In this document: positions 1-10,433 of the stretch, piece after piece
How the letters are laid out: every line of letters begins with the position of its first letter
Position numbering within the stretch: the first letter of the stretch is position 1
Source: Nissolia schottii
Lineage: Eukaryota > Streptophyta > Magnoliopsida > Fabales > Fabaceae
Assembly: GCA_003254905.1 (NCBI GenBank)
Contig: QANU01099529.1
Location: 1-64,000, forward strand
Direction of reading: 5' to 3'
DNA: 64,000 bases
Program-made: the position numbers and the translations under genes
Notes under the pieces: generated by a model
The model's input: the letters and a program-made list of their open reading frames with translations, nothing else
Databases searched by the model: none
What the model was told of the DNA's origin: nothing

Positions 1-1341
1 GAAGATTTGAAGGAGATTTGATAAGATATAAATTTTGAAGAAGAGATTTGAAGAGAAGATTTTGACCAATAAATACAAGATTGAATTCAAATTCAAAAAG
101 ATTTGGTCAAAGATTTGTTGAGAATTTTAATGCTGACTTTGCCACTGATTTTTCGCCATGATGGAGATTGAATCTCGATTTGACGTCAGTTACAAAGTTG
201 TAGATCTATCTCTTAGCTTTAATTGGAGATTTGAATCACCTCAATCCGATATCGGTAGCCGAAGGTATCGCGATTTTACTAACTGTTGCGCTGAAAGTGC
301 GAGATTTACACCCACTTTGTGCCAATTCTCTATAAATAAGACATCCTCTCTTAACAACTGAACAGAATTTCATACTTAGTCTCTACTTTTTTTTTTTTTG
401 CATTTTTTCCTTTTATTTTATGCACTTAAGGTTTATGTTAGTAGTGTTTAGTTATTAGTTCTTCAAGGATTGTTGAAGCGCTCGCATTGACAACGCAAAT
501 TCTTAATTATTTGCGAAGTTTTTTTGTTATTTTATTCATGTTTTGTTATTCATTTCTTTGCCAGTTTCTTAATATCTTGCTTGCGGTAACTCTAGATTAG
601 GATTAATATGAGGTTTTGTGCTTAATGTTTATTCATTATTTGTTCCGTCCCTAATTAGTATAATAGCGATCACATGTTATTGGTTAGGGTTTCTAGGTTG
701 ATAGATATTGACGATGGTAGGATTTATTGATTTAGGATTTGGGAACTTTTTGGGAACTAACTAATTAAATTTAATTAGGTTGTGTAATTGGGACATAATT
801 TATATGGATTTTAAATGCTAAAATCTTAGTTTTAATTCCTGTATTAATAAATGCTTAGGGGATTGACGATGGTAGTCTTTTAAGTGAATTGCGTATTAGT
901 TAAAGATTTCAACTAATAAACAACATCCCCTCCTATAAATAATTAATTAGGAACCAATGACAATTAATCTTTGATCTAGAAACGTTGTATGCAAGATATT
1001 GCTTTCATTTATTGTTACTTTTCTTTTCTTTATATTCTTCGATCCAAATCCCTCTTTTCTAATTGTAGTTATAATTGAGACGACCTAGGTTAGCTCATGT
1101 ACTTCGTTTTGGGATTTTTTTAGTTTTACAAATTATTATTTGATCGCGCATTAAAATTAACGTTTTAGTGTGTGTCCAGGAGGCTAGAATCAAGTTCGAG
1201 GTCTGAAACTTGATTTTGCTCCAAACTTTCAAGAGAAATTTAAGTTTCAAGTGTGGATTTGGGTTGGCGTTTTACACACACAAAAACAAACAAATACAGT
1301 AATTGATAAACCTCATTAAAAACTGCTAGGTTGATTACGAA
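1..1341. other. AT-rich non-coding sequence, possibly old LTR material
   Basis: No convincing gene is visible on either strand. A TATA-like CTATAAATAAG lies at 330-340, followed by a T-rich run. The phrase GATTGACGATGGTAG recurs near 845-880 and in a variant near 705-720. This layout (TATA box, pyrimidine-rich leader, internal echoes) resembles a decayed LTR, but no partner repeat, primer site or coding domain supports that. The missing exons 2-4 that should follow the dioxygenase exon at 3122-3367 are not visible here. Confidence 0.4.
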
Positions 1342-1483
1342 TGTTAGAAGATAACATGATTCTATATATCAGAGATTTAATTTACAATAGAATGTTAGCC
1401 TATTTATAGGCTGAAGACTCAACGGCGAAAACACAACGGCCAAAAATAAATTATAATCAAATATAAATTTAATATTCTTAACA
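1342..1483 (-). repeat. 3' LTR of the small element
   Basis: A 142 bp copy with TG...CA ends. It is the 3' LTR because the polypurine tract abuts its inner edge on the minus strand. Confidence 0.85.
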
Positions 1484-1582
1484 CCCTCCCTCAAGCTAAA
1501 GCTCTACGAGCTTTTAGCTTGTCACAAGTGAAGGTTATTAAGGGAAAATAAGAGCGGAGCCAAGGACTTATACAGAATACAT

Positions 1583-1750
1583 CGGAGACTGCACAGAGGC
1601 AGCGATAGGCAACATCGGAGACTGCACGGAGGCAGCAATAGGCAACATACGGAGACTGCACAGAGGCAGCGTTAGGCAACATCGGAGACTGCACAGAGGC
1701 AGTGATAGGCAATATACGGAGACTGCAAGGAGGCAGCGGTAGGCAACTTG
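1583..1750 (-). repeat. Five-copy 33-34 bp minisatellite inside the LTR element
   Basis: The core CGGAGACTGCACAGAGGCAG restarts at 1583, 1616, 1650, 1683 and 1717, a period of 33-34 bp. The 33 bp unit is a multiple of three, which explains the repetitive 11-residue minus-strand reading frames here. I do not regard those frames as genes. Confidence 0.85.
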
Positions 1751-1795
1751 ACCCGGCGGCGTGAAGCAACGACCACAGATCTTGGTTCTGTGGCT

Positions 1796-2010
1796 GTGAA
1801 TCTTGACGCAGCTGACACTCTCAGGCATTTTATCAAACACCTTACGAGCATCCACAACTAAGGAGCTTCTCGAGGACCTGCGCGGCGGCGACGAGGTCAC
1901 GTAGCTTGCAGGAGAGGTAGAGGGTGCGGATAGAGTGCTGAAGGAGCATGGCGATAGTCTTCGTGGTGGCGCGGACGCACGAGATGAGGTGATCACGGCG
2001 GAGGAGGTCA
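1796..2010 (-). pseudogene. Possible captured PPR-protein fragment
   Basis: On the minus strand about 20 codons near 1796-1860 read VDARKVFDKMPESV. This resembles the start of a pentatricopeptide repeat (ARKVFDEMPE is a very common PPR phrase). The sequence upstream, in another frame, reads as a helical stretch (LVAAAQVLEKLL). The frame break fits an exon fragment copied into a retroelement. Only one short motif supports the family, so this is tentative. Confidence 0.3.
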
Positions 2011-2287
2011 CGGATATGGGCCGAAGAAGGGAAAGAAGTGCAGGTGGTGGTGGAGGCGGAGTATGGCGTCAATCTCGCGCACGATGCAGGGCTCCATAGC
2101 GCACGACGGAGCTGCGGAACGCATGACACACACGAAGCTGTTGCTGTGGAGTGGAGCGCGGGCTGGGGGGTGCGGAGTGGAGCGCATGGATCTAAGGAGC
2201 AGAGCGCGCAGGCAGCGGAGAGGAGCGGATCTGTACGCGGGTTTCGAGCTTGATGGAGAAGAGGCGGTGGCGGAGCATGGAGCGTGA

Positions 2288-2391
2288 GGGGATCCTTGTC
2301 GATGACCTTGAGGGCGAGGCAGCTGTCGGGGGTGGCGTCATGGTTGTTGCGGAGGCGGCACGCGAGCTGGACGAAGATGAGGTAGAGCTGT
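2288..2391 (-). pseudogene. Possible captured AGC-type protein kinase fragment
   Basis: The minus strand reads ACRLRNNHDATPDSCLALKV followed by IDKDPLT. This resembles the beta-2/beta-3 region of plant AGC VIII kinases, in which the ALKV lysine binds ATP. Nothing before or after continues a kinase domain, so it is at most a short captured fragment. It runs opposite to the guanylate kinase fragment next to it. Confidence 0.4.
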
Positions 2392-2404
2392 TCGTGACGT
2401 CGCG

Positions 2405-2569
2405 GAGATTGAGGCGGTGATGGTGGAGAGACTGATGGACCGGAAGACGGAGATGGCGGAGTCGCTGCTGGTGCGGATCGAGACGATGAGGGAGGAGGTG
2501 AAGCACGTAAAGCACTTCGATTACGTCGTGGTGAATGCGAAGGGAAAACTCGAGAAGGCGGATCTGGGA
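2405..2569 (+). pseudogene. Captured guanylate kinase C-terminal fragment
   Basis: The plus strand encodes about 55 codons that match the C-terminal part of plant plastid/mitochondrial guanylate kinases (ATP + GMP to ADP + GDP). Recognisable pieces are [25 protein letters not shown] and [13 protein letters not shown], in the order and spacing of the family. The P-loop and GMP-binding N-terminal half are absent, and a stop follows at 2570. The fragment sits antisense inside the LTR element. It is best explained as a copied exon and is not a working gene. Confidence 0.7.
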
Positions 2570-2809
2570 TGAAGATGTCGGATCGAGAGAGGGCCTCGGT
2601 GTGGAACCTGGAGCGGCAGATGAGGGAGGCGGCAGAGAGGTCGATGGTCTCGTCGGGGACAAGCACGACGGAGGGAGGCGCCGGGAGGAGGCTGTGGGGA
2701 GAAGCAGCGTTAAGAGGACTGCACAGCAGAGATGTCGGAGGGAGATGCCATGGCAGTGGCAGAGGGAGAGAAGAGAAGGATCACGGAGGATGGCATGGCT
2801 CTGATACCA

Positions 2810-2951
2810 TGTTAGAAGATAACATGATTCTATATATCAGAGATTTAATTTACAATAGAATGTTAGCCTATTTATAGGCTGAACACTCAACGGCCAAAAC
2901 ACAACAGCCAAAAATAAATTATAATCAAATATAAATTTAATATTCTTAACA
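2810..2951 (-). repeat. 5' LTR of the small element
   Basis: A 142 bp copy nearly identical to 1342-1483. The tRNA-primer site abuts its inner edge on the minus strand, which makes it the 5' LTR. Confidence 0.85.
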
Positions 2952-3121
2952 TGATGAAAACAATAGTTGATTACTTTTGCCGCTACAAGTTTAGACACGG
3001 CAGTTTAACACACACTTAAAACACAAAATTATCATTTAAGAACCAATTGAATTGAAATAAATTAAAGATAAGTACACGACAACAAAATCACTTTGGCAAA
3101 AGCAAGGGGGTAATTTGGAAC

Positions 3122-3367
3122 CTGAAAGAAACCCCACTCTTTGCATGCGTGATCCAGCCTTTCTAGCTCAGTTGAATCTCCCGACAACAATATATCCAGG
3201 TCGATGACAGGAACTTGTGGTAATGAGGTTGTGTTTGATACAATTGGAAGGTCTTGATTCAGACGAAGATATCTTTCTGGAACTTTGGTTATGGGTTGCT
3301 TTGCTAGTTCCTGCACAGAAGGTACCACCAGAGAGGTCCCAAGCTTCTCGATCGTTTCGGAATCCAT
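3122..3367 (-). pseudogene. SRG1-like 2-oxoglutarate/Fe(II) dioxygenase, exon 1 only
   Basis: Eighty-two codons from ATG at 3367 to a donor (CAG|GT) at 3122. They encode the N-terminal non-haem dioxygenase domain (DIOX_N). Family phrases are SLVVPSVQELAK, VPERYLR, LPQVPVIDLD and CKEWGFFQ. An in-frame ATG 12 bases upstream (3379) is possible, but MDSETIEK aligns better with family starts. The exon ends after FFQ in phase 0, exactly where SRG1-type genes have their first intron. The exons that should follow, at lower coordinates on this strand, are absent, and the LTR element at 1342-2951 occupies the region. Exons 2-4 of the same type lie 7 kb away on the upstream side (10434-11789). It could be one of two tandem copies or one dismembered gene. 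Confidence 0.8.
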
Positions 3368-3717
3368 AGCTGCAAGCAACCCTAAGAGGCTAATACCAAC
3401 CAGCTTGATGTTTCTTTATCTGTCTGATCAATTATATATTATTTTTATTTGGTTTGAACCACGTACGATGCTGATATAAATGCAAAGTCTCGATCTAGAT
3501 TCAAACCCGTGGGGTCCAGTGCATGGAAGTTTGCTAAAATTTATCAAGTTTCATGATCCTAAAAGACACATCACCCCAACTTCTTCCATGACCCTTTCTT
3601 CCGTCTACTGTTTGCCCCAACCACTACCGCACGGTCGAACCACCTCCATATGTGTGTCAGGTGGATTTGTTTGGTTCATAGGATACTTTGTTAGCATCAT
3701 TTTAGCATCTATCAGGT

Positions 3718-4023
3718 TGTGTTTAGTTACTGAGATGAGACTATAATACAGAGCCATAAAAACAGAGACATATAAGTCAGTCTTATATTCTATTTGAGGA
3801 GAGTGTACAACACACTTATTTGTATTTATATTTTTTTTGGTTTAATGTAGACAAAATAAAAACTACACACTAAATGACTTAAAATACTCTTATTATATTG
3901 ATTTAATAAAAAAATATATTATCCTCGTGTCTTATCCTCATATCTCAATAAAACGGAGATATGGAAAATACACTAATTTTTTGTCATGAGACACAAATTT
4001 GTGTTTGTGTAAACAAACATAAT
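3718..4023. mobile_element. MITE-like foldback element
   Basis: The left end reads TGTTTAGTTACTGAGATGAGAC. The right end, reverse-complemented, reads TGTTTGTTTACACAAACAC, giving imperfect terminal inverted repeats about 305 bp apart. Internal sequence repeats phrases such as GAGATGAGAC and TATCTCAATAAAACGGAGA. There is no coding potential. From memory it resembles a MITE type common in legumes; I could not check this. Confidence 0.5.
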
Positions 4024-4026
4024 TTA

Positions 4027-4110
4027 AACCTCTATATTTCAATATTTTTGTCTTGTCTTAATAATTTTAACCTCTATATTTTAATATTTTTGTCTTGTCT
4101 TAATAAACAA
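4027..4110. repeat. Two-copy 42 bp tandem repeat
   Basis: The string AACCTCTATATTTCAATATT restarts 42 bases later (4027 and 4069) with one or two changes. Confidence 0.75.
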
Positions 4111-5169
4111 ATATTATCTCAAAGTCATACTTACGACAAATAATAAAATCATATAATTTCTAATATATTTTTTAAGAAATATATTTAGAAACCTAAACTA
4201 ATTCTAAAAAATTTATTAGGAAGTCGAAACATATTTAAGCCTTATTTATAAATTAAAAATAGTCAATTACATCATTTAATATTTGTTAGAATTTCAAAAT
4301 ATATACTATCGATTAAATTATTGGTATCCAGATTCGGGGTTTTGACATTTAGGTGGGTTTGGGGGAAAAATTTCCAAAATATGGGTTGGAATGAGAAATT
4401 ATGAAAATATGGGGCAAATTTCTGAAATCTTCAGAAAATCCGAAAATAAAAAAAAAATTCAGATGTATGAAATCGCCACTTGGGGTGGCGATTTTAGAGT
4501 CTGAAATTTCAGACTTTAAAAAAATAAAAAATAAAAAAATTCAAATGTCTGAAATCGCAATAGGGGATGCCGATTTCAGACAAGAAACTCATACATTCGT
4601 AATTTTTTTGAATGGACCATATTATGGGAATACAAATGTATTGAGGCCATATATATGTAAAAAATCCTCCAGATTCTATTATGAAAAATTTGTTAACTCA
4701 TCTTGACTGAATGTCCTCTTATAGAAAATAAAAATTTCTTAACGAAAATTTTTATTCATAAAATTCAAACTCGAGATAAAAACCTCTAATTAAGGGATTA
4801 AAATTGATCGACATCTTAACTGCTCCAGGTTGAAAATTCTAAACATATAAATTATTTCAGCTCGTACAAGGTGCATTTATTGTCAGTGTATGACTTCAAC
4901 AATAAACTAAATTTTCTCACAATGGCTAACATAATATTCATATAAAGATATCACAACCGCAAAATTTCAGATGTGTGATGAATTAAATTTAACGCAATCA
5001 AGATTTCAAACTTCGCAATCAAGATGTGTGATGAATTAAATTTAACGCAAACCATCACATTAACTTTCAATAAACCACTCTGTTGATTCAATTTGCAAAA
5101 TTAAAATATGATGACAAACATTGTATGAATGTTTTTAATGTGTGTTAAAGTGTTTCAGGAATGTTTTTA
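4111..5169. other. AT-rich intergenic sequence with a short palindrome
   Basis: No gene is seen. A perfect 9 bp inverted repeat, AATCGCCAC/GTGGCGATT with a 5-base loop, lies at 4471-4493. A degenerate echo (ATCGCAATAGGGGATGCCGAT) lies near 4555-4577. A duplicated phrase AGATGTGTGATGAATTAAAT occurs near 4969 and 5022. Confidence 0.5.
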
Positions 5170-6006
5170 ATGTTTTTTTTGACAACTGAAAATCATTTCT
5201 TGATTCTTGGCTTAAGTCTGTTTTGATGCAATAAGGAAAATAAGAAAGAAAAGGCCATTAAGCCCAAGATTTGTGACGAAAGAAATAAAACAAAGAAGGA
5301 GCTGGAGCCCAAGGAAAATAGTCCAACGTGTTGAAAGGAAAGGGAAGCTGAATTTTGAAAGAAAAAGAGTCAAAGCATGGAAGGAGTGAAATGTCATGAT
5401 AAGACAAGTGAGTATAGGAAAGAGAAATGCATATGCAGCTGACATGAAAGGATGTTTGACAAGGAAGTAAAGAAATAATATAAAAAAGGGGAAAGGGAAA
5501 CGTGACAAAGCTATTAGCTTTTTGAAGAAGGAAACAAAAAAATTAACAAGAAAGAGATAGAAAGAAGACGTGCTATGGTTGCCAAAAAAGAGGCATCATT
5601 TTCTTTTTTGAAAAAAAGAAAAGAAAATAAAGAAACAAAGAGGGAACTGTACTACAGCTACAAAGAAAAGTAGCTGAAGAAAAAAATTAATTCAAAAGGA
5701 AGAGAGAAAGGGAAACATAAATGATGTAGCAGAAAAGGATGTTAGTTTTTTTTAAGGAAGAAATATGAAAGAAAAGGAAACGTATTGTAGGTAAGGGCGT
5801 CAGGAGAAAGAAACGAAAAGTAAGGGGGCAGCATTTTTTGGTGTAACAGTACAAAGAAATGCTTTTGTACAACGGATAAAAGAATGCATGGAGAATATGG
5901 TACAAAGGGACTTGTATGAATCAATGAGAGATGGGGACAACACATCAAATTCCTGCAACGTCCACAAAAAAAATTCAAACCTGCAACAGTCAGAGTGAAT
6001 TCAGCG

Positions 6007-6014
6007 TATAAAAG
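6007..6014 (+). promoter_or_regulatory. TATA box of the Copia LTR
   Basis: TATAAAAG is followed by a G run about 620 bp before the LTR's right end. It is the expected core promoter of this LTR. Confidence 0.5.
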
Positions 6015-6635
6015 GGGATGACGTGGCAATTCAGAGGTAGAAAAAAGAAGAGCAAAACAGTCTACTATCAAGCCTACAATCTGAAGCATTATTTTATTCT
6101 TTTTCTCCTCTCAAGATCTACCTATTCTGAAATCTTCTACACAATCTTCTTGTTTTGATTTACTTCTGTGTGAGAGAGGCATTTTTTTTAGAGTCCTTTG
6201 AGAGTAAAAGAGGCATAGTATAGAGAGATTTTTTCATAAAGATTTTTTCAAAAAAGCCATATTTGTTCTTGAGTGTTTTTCTGTGTGGATCATTTGAGGG
6301 TTTTGTTTTTGAATTAATATTTGTATTTGAAAGCCTTGTGAAAGAAGAGTGAGTTAGGTGTTTGAAGAATTGGACGTAGATTCTTAACTCTTAGGAATTG
6401 AACCAGTATAAATTCCGTGTGTGGTATTTTCTTCCCTTCACTATTTACTTTTCCCATCTTTTAAAAGGAATTCTATTTTTCGTTTGAGAAAAAGAACATT
6501 TTCAGAAAACTTGTCTCCTAAACCCTAGATAACTCCTGAAAGTTTATGAGATAACTTTTCTAAAGAGAGTTTGATTTTTCGAAAAAGTATCTGCTTAGAT
6601 TCAACCCCCTTCTCTAATCCACATAAAACCATCAA

Positions 6636-6650
6636 TTGGCATCAGAGCTC
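6636..6650 (+). other. Copia tRNA primer-binding site
   Basis: TTGGCATCAGAGCTC immediately follows the LTR end. It is one base off the usual Copia site TTGGTATCAGAGC, which pairs with the initiator-methionine tRNA. Confidence 0.75.
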
Positions 6651-6715
6651 AGGTCTCTAGTATATCAAGCATAACAGTTGAGAGCAAAGATCCATAACTT
6701 AGAGAAGAAAACCAC

Positions 6716-8187
6716 ATGGCTGGACCAGTTCAATACAACCTTGTAGAAGGACAATCCACTGCTGGTCCTCCTTCTTTCAATGGATCAAATTATCCATACT
6801 GGAAGGAAAGGATGAGAATTTTCATACAATCAACCGACTATGACATCTGGAAGACCATCACAAGGGGTCCCATCATTCCAGTGAAGACAACAATAGAAGA
6901 TGGTAGGGAGAAGCATATTCCCAAAACTTAAGACGAGTGGAATACAAAAGAAAAGAAACAGATTGAGACCAATGCCAAAGCCCTGAATCTGATGTTGTGC
7001 ACAATCAGTTTCAAAGAATACAGAAAGGTATCCAGATGTACATCAGCCAAAGAAATTTGAGACAAGCTACAAATTACTCATGAAGGTACGAAATAAATTA
7101 AACTGAATAAAATCGATATGCTGACCAGAGAATATGAGTTATTTGAGATGAAGGAGAATGAAAACATAGATGAGATGTTCGAAAGATTTGCTGTGATCAT
7201 CAACAAACTGGACATGGCCGGAAAAACCTTTTCAGATGAAGAGCTGGGGGGACATTGAAACTCTCACTTATGATGAGTTGAGAGGGAACCTGATAGCCTT
7301 CAAAACAACACATCCAAAGGACAACAAGAAGAAGAGGGAAATTGCTTTGAAGACAAAGATCGGAGAAGAAGCAACATCTGACTCAGAACTTGACATTAAT
7401 GAAGATGAAGAATTCAACATATTTTCAAAGAGAATGGCAAAACTTTGGAAGAAAAAAGGAAGCAACAGAAGAGTAAGTGGCCACAAGAGAGAGACCAACA
7501 AGTCAAACTTAAAGAAAGATATCACCTGTCAGCTGCCACTACTGCAAACAGAAAGGACACTTCAAAAACGAATGTCCTCTTCTACAGCAGAAGGATGGAG
7601 GAAGAAAGGTAAAAAGGAAAGGTTCGCTATCAACATGAGAAGATCTAGAAAATGACTCCTCAAGCGATGAAGAAGGAGAGGAGAACACGGTTAACCTCTG
7701 TTTGATGGCATCTCTTGATGATGAGGTAGACTTCTCAAACTTATCTCATGATGGAATGCTTTCAATCATTGATGATCTGTTGATTAACTCAAAAAATATC
7801 TTGTCAAAATACACTACTTTGAAAAAGGAAAACTCTTTGTTAAAAGCTGAAAATTGTGATCTTAAATCTAAACACAGTGTTTTGAAATTAAAAAATGAAG
7901 CATTGTGTACTAAGATAAAAAATTTGACTGAAGATCTTTGTAAGTTCACTGAAGGATCTAATAAATTAAATTTACTACTTAAATCACAACGCTGTGCAAT
8001 TAATAAAGCAAGATTAGGATTAAAAGAAAATAGTAAAAACAGATTTTACAAAAATGTTATCAAATTTGATTCTGCTAAGATCTTGAGTAAACCAAACCCA
8101 TATCATAAATACTTTGTGAAGGCAAAACTGAAAGATATATGCTTAACTGCAAAGAGTCAGGACATACATCTAACAAATGCTTTGTAG
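6716..8187 (+). pseudogene. Copia gag, broken
   Basis: The frame starts MAGPVQYNLVEG and continues with PPSFNGSNYPYWKERM, the typical Copia capsid start. A stop at 6929-6931 interrupts it. The following codons (NAKALNLML, then SAKEI-stop-DKLQ, THEGT) continue the UBN2-type gag domain with a second stop. A frameshift then separates the lysine-rich segment (7236-7655) from the zinc knuckle CHYCKQKGHFKNEC (about 7530-7575), which is intact (CX2CX4HX4C). A last open segment (7702-8187) is leucine/lysine-rich and predicted coiled-coil (KENSLLKAENCDLK). In a live element this protein would form the particle shell. Confidence 0.75.
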
Positions 8188-8339
8188 CTTGCAGATTCAT
8201 TGGTGGAAAATATGTAAAAGTTGTTATGGATGTTATTGCAGCTAGAAGCTTGAGAAAAACTAACACTCCAGGATCTACAAAGATTTGGATACCTAAAAGC
8301 TTACTACAATAATGCAGGTATGCTTAACATCAAAAGGAA

Positions 8340-9384
8340 AAGGTGAGATATGGTATCTTGATGCTCCACACACATGACAGGAAATGCATCCATCTTCAAG
8401 AAGATTGATCCTTATGAGGGAGGAAGCGTAACGTTTGGAGCCAATGGGAAAGGAAAAATCATTGGAATAGGTAAATTGGTAAGAGTCTCTCCTCAACCAT
8501 AAACAATGTTTACCTTGTGGAAGGATTGAAACATAGTTTGCTAAGTATCAACGAACTATGTGACAATGGCCACAATGTAACATTTGAAAGAAACAAATGC
8601 ATCATTCATAAGAAACATAGTAATGAAGTTCTTTTCTTTGGGCCAAGACATAGAAATGTATATTGTATTTCATTAAACGACCTAAAAGAACAATATGTAA
8701 AATGCCTTGCTTCCATTGAAGATGAAAAATGGCTTTGGCATAGGAGATTAGGACATGCTAACATGTTTCAAATCTCCAAGCTAATCAGAAAGGATTTGGT
8801 AAGAGGGATTCCAAAAATTAAATTTGAAAAAGACCTTGCTTGTGAACCTTGTCAAAAGGGTAAACAAGTAAAAACCTCTTTCAAATCTAAAGATTTCATC
8901 TCCACCTCAAGGCCTCTTGAGCTCTTACATCTTGATCTGTTTGGTCCAATTAAAACTCAAAGTCTTGGTGGGAAAAGGTATGACATGGTCATCGTAGATG
9001 ACTATTCCAGGTTTGGTTGGGTATTGTTCCTTGCTCACAAGGATGAAGCATTTGATCTATCTGAAAAACTTTGTAAACAGATTCAAAATGAAAAAGGAAC
9101 TTCTATTGTATCTATTAGAAGTGATCATGGTAAAGAATTTGAAAATCAACATTTTGAAAGCTTTTGCAAAGAAAATGGCATCTCACATAACTTCTCATGT
9201 CCTAGAACTCCTCAACAAAATGGAGTAGTTGAAAGAAGAAATAGATCATTGCAAGAAATGGCTAGAACCATGCTAAATGAAAATAATGTAGCAAAATTCT
9301 TTTGGGCCGAAGCTATAAACGCTGCATGTTACATCCTGAATAGGACAATCATAAGAAAAACATTGAAAAAGACTCCTTATGACT
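8340..9384 (+). pseudogene. Copia protease remnant and integrase
   Basis: The protease site expected as WYLDSGCSRHMTGN reads WYLDAPHT followed by a stop and frameshift (about 8345-8385), so the catalytic DSG is lost. From 8517 the frame is open. It carries the HHCC zinc-binding module (WHRRLGHANM and CEPCQKGK) and then the integrase core, with the first catalytic Asp in LHLDLFGPIK, the second in RSDHGKEF and the Glu in GVVERRNRSL. The homology ends at TPYDF, and unrelated sequence carries the frame to a stop at 9509. Confidence 0.85.
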
Positions 9385-9605
9385 TTCCTTTCTTTGTCAT
9401 GTTTATGTATATTCACTCACGACTTCCAAACTTTCACTCTTCCTATATCTTGTCTCATGAATTTTTTTTATTCTTCTCTTCAAGATATTTTGGTATGCTA
9501 CCTTGGTGACTCTAATGACAAATCACAGACGAACCAAAACGTAGAAAAACTGTGAACTAGTTCGCAGTTTGTGGGGGGAGGGGTTTTGAGAGAATTCTGT
9601 AACAC
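9385..9605. other. Unassigned sequence at the Copia break
   Basis: Low-complexity T-rich sequence and a short G-rich stretch join the truncated plus-strand Copia to a different minus-strand Copia remnant. I recognise nothing in it. Confidence 0.4.
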
Positions 9606-10260
9606 TAATCTTCAATAGGAATATGATGAATTTGAACCCGACCTTTGGCCACATTGTCCTTTAATAAATAAAGGTCAAGTTGGAAGTGTTTGGATCTCAA
9701 ATCAATTGGTACATTAAGGTTATCACTGTAAATAAAGGGAACTGAAGTAAGATATTCCAATTTCAGAAAATAATGTTCGAGTCCAAAACAATTTGATTAC
9801 AAGAGCAACTAGACTTCTATATATATTCGGCCTTGATACTCGATTGAGAAACATGTTGCTTCCTTAAGACCAAGAAACTAGATTTGGCCCCATATAAACA
9901 TAACATTCACTAGTATATTTTCTGTCATTTAAATCAAAACCCAATCAAAATCACTATATCTAACGATTCTTAAATCAATGAAATATTTTGGCTAGTTGAA
10001 ACCCTCAAAACCATAACTATTTGCTGCTTTCTAATGATTGTAAAGAGGAATTTGCGTTCATCGACCCACAGAGTTCAAACATACGCCTACTCATGTCTAG
10101 TGATTGCAATATATTTAAGTTTGCCAACTACATATCTAAAAAATCTGGATCTTCAATAGGTAAACCATCGATATCTAAACCAATAGTGACTTGGGACACG
10201 TCATTGTCATATATTAACTGAGTTCAATAACACATACTTAGTCACATAATATAAATTTGC
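9606..10260 (-). pseudogene. Degenerate Copia reverse transcriptase/RNase H fragment
   Basis: Read on the minus strand with frameshifts and stops. Near 10130 it gives YVVGKLKYIAITR, resembling the end of Copia reverse transcriptase (RYLVGKLNYLTVTRPD). Near 9870 it gives WGAKSSFLVLRKQHVSQSS followed by IKAEYI, the RNase H motif usually seen as SKKQ..VSRSSAEAEY. It lies on the opposite strand to the element at 5170-9384 and is much more decayed, so it is a separate, older insertion. Confidence 0.6.
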
Positions 10261-10433
10261 TAACCCCACGTAACTTTTCAAGGTAAGAAAATCAGCTTCA
10301 AGCATAACAGTAAGCCAATACTCAGTGGCCTTATTGAATTAATTTACATTATAGTTACCCTTTGCTACATAATTATTTGTCGTGTGCTTGTTTATTTTTC
10401 AATTCCATGCAAAGCTCGTCATATGCACTTTAT

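Larger units (their letters stand above)
1342..2951 (-). mobile_element. Small non-autonomous LTR retrotransposon carrying host gene fragments
   Basis: Two 142 bp direct repeats (1342-1483 and 2810-2951) start TGTTAGAAG and end CTTAACA, giving TG...CA ends. They differ at only about three sites, so the insertion is fairly recent. On the minus strand, TGGTATCAGAGCC directly follows the 5' LTR (2797-2809) and matches the initiator-methionine tRNA primer site. A purine tract TGAGGGAGGG precedes the 3' LTR (1484-1493). There is no gag or pol. The interior is GC-rich, unlike its surroundings, and contains fragments of host genes on both strands. No matching 5 bp target duplication is seen at the outer ends (ACGAA against TGATG). 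The element appears to lie in what was intron 1 of the neighbouring dioxygenase gene. Confidence 0.85.
5170..9384 (+). mobile_element. Truncated Copia retrotransposon (LTR, gag, dead protease, integrase)
   Basis: In order: a 5' LTR ending CA at 6634, a primer site (TTGGCATCAGAGCTC, 6636-6650), gag, zinc knuckle, protease remnant, GAG-pre-integrase and integrase. Homology stops abruptly after TPYDF near 9384, before reverse transcriptase, RNase H and the 3' LTR. The left limit is uncertain because no second LTR exists to compare. Gag has in-frame stops and the protease is destroyed, while the integrase frame is open. The element lies between the two halves of the dioxygenase locus. Confidence 0.75.

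Noticed and set aside
1583-1750. CRISPR-like array
   Set aside because: The units are directly abutting minisatellite repeats without unique spacers, in a plant nuclear LTR element.
1842-2666. 274-codon minus-strand reading frame
   Set aside because: It is a GC-rich open frame with no consistent domain. The recognisable pieces lie in several frames and on both strands, as expected for captured fragments.
5212-6089. Minus-strand hydrophobic reading frames
   Set aside because: They are the complement of purine-rich LTR sequence and give Phe/Leu-rich translations without family similarity.
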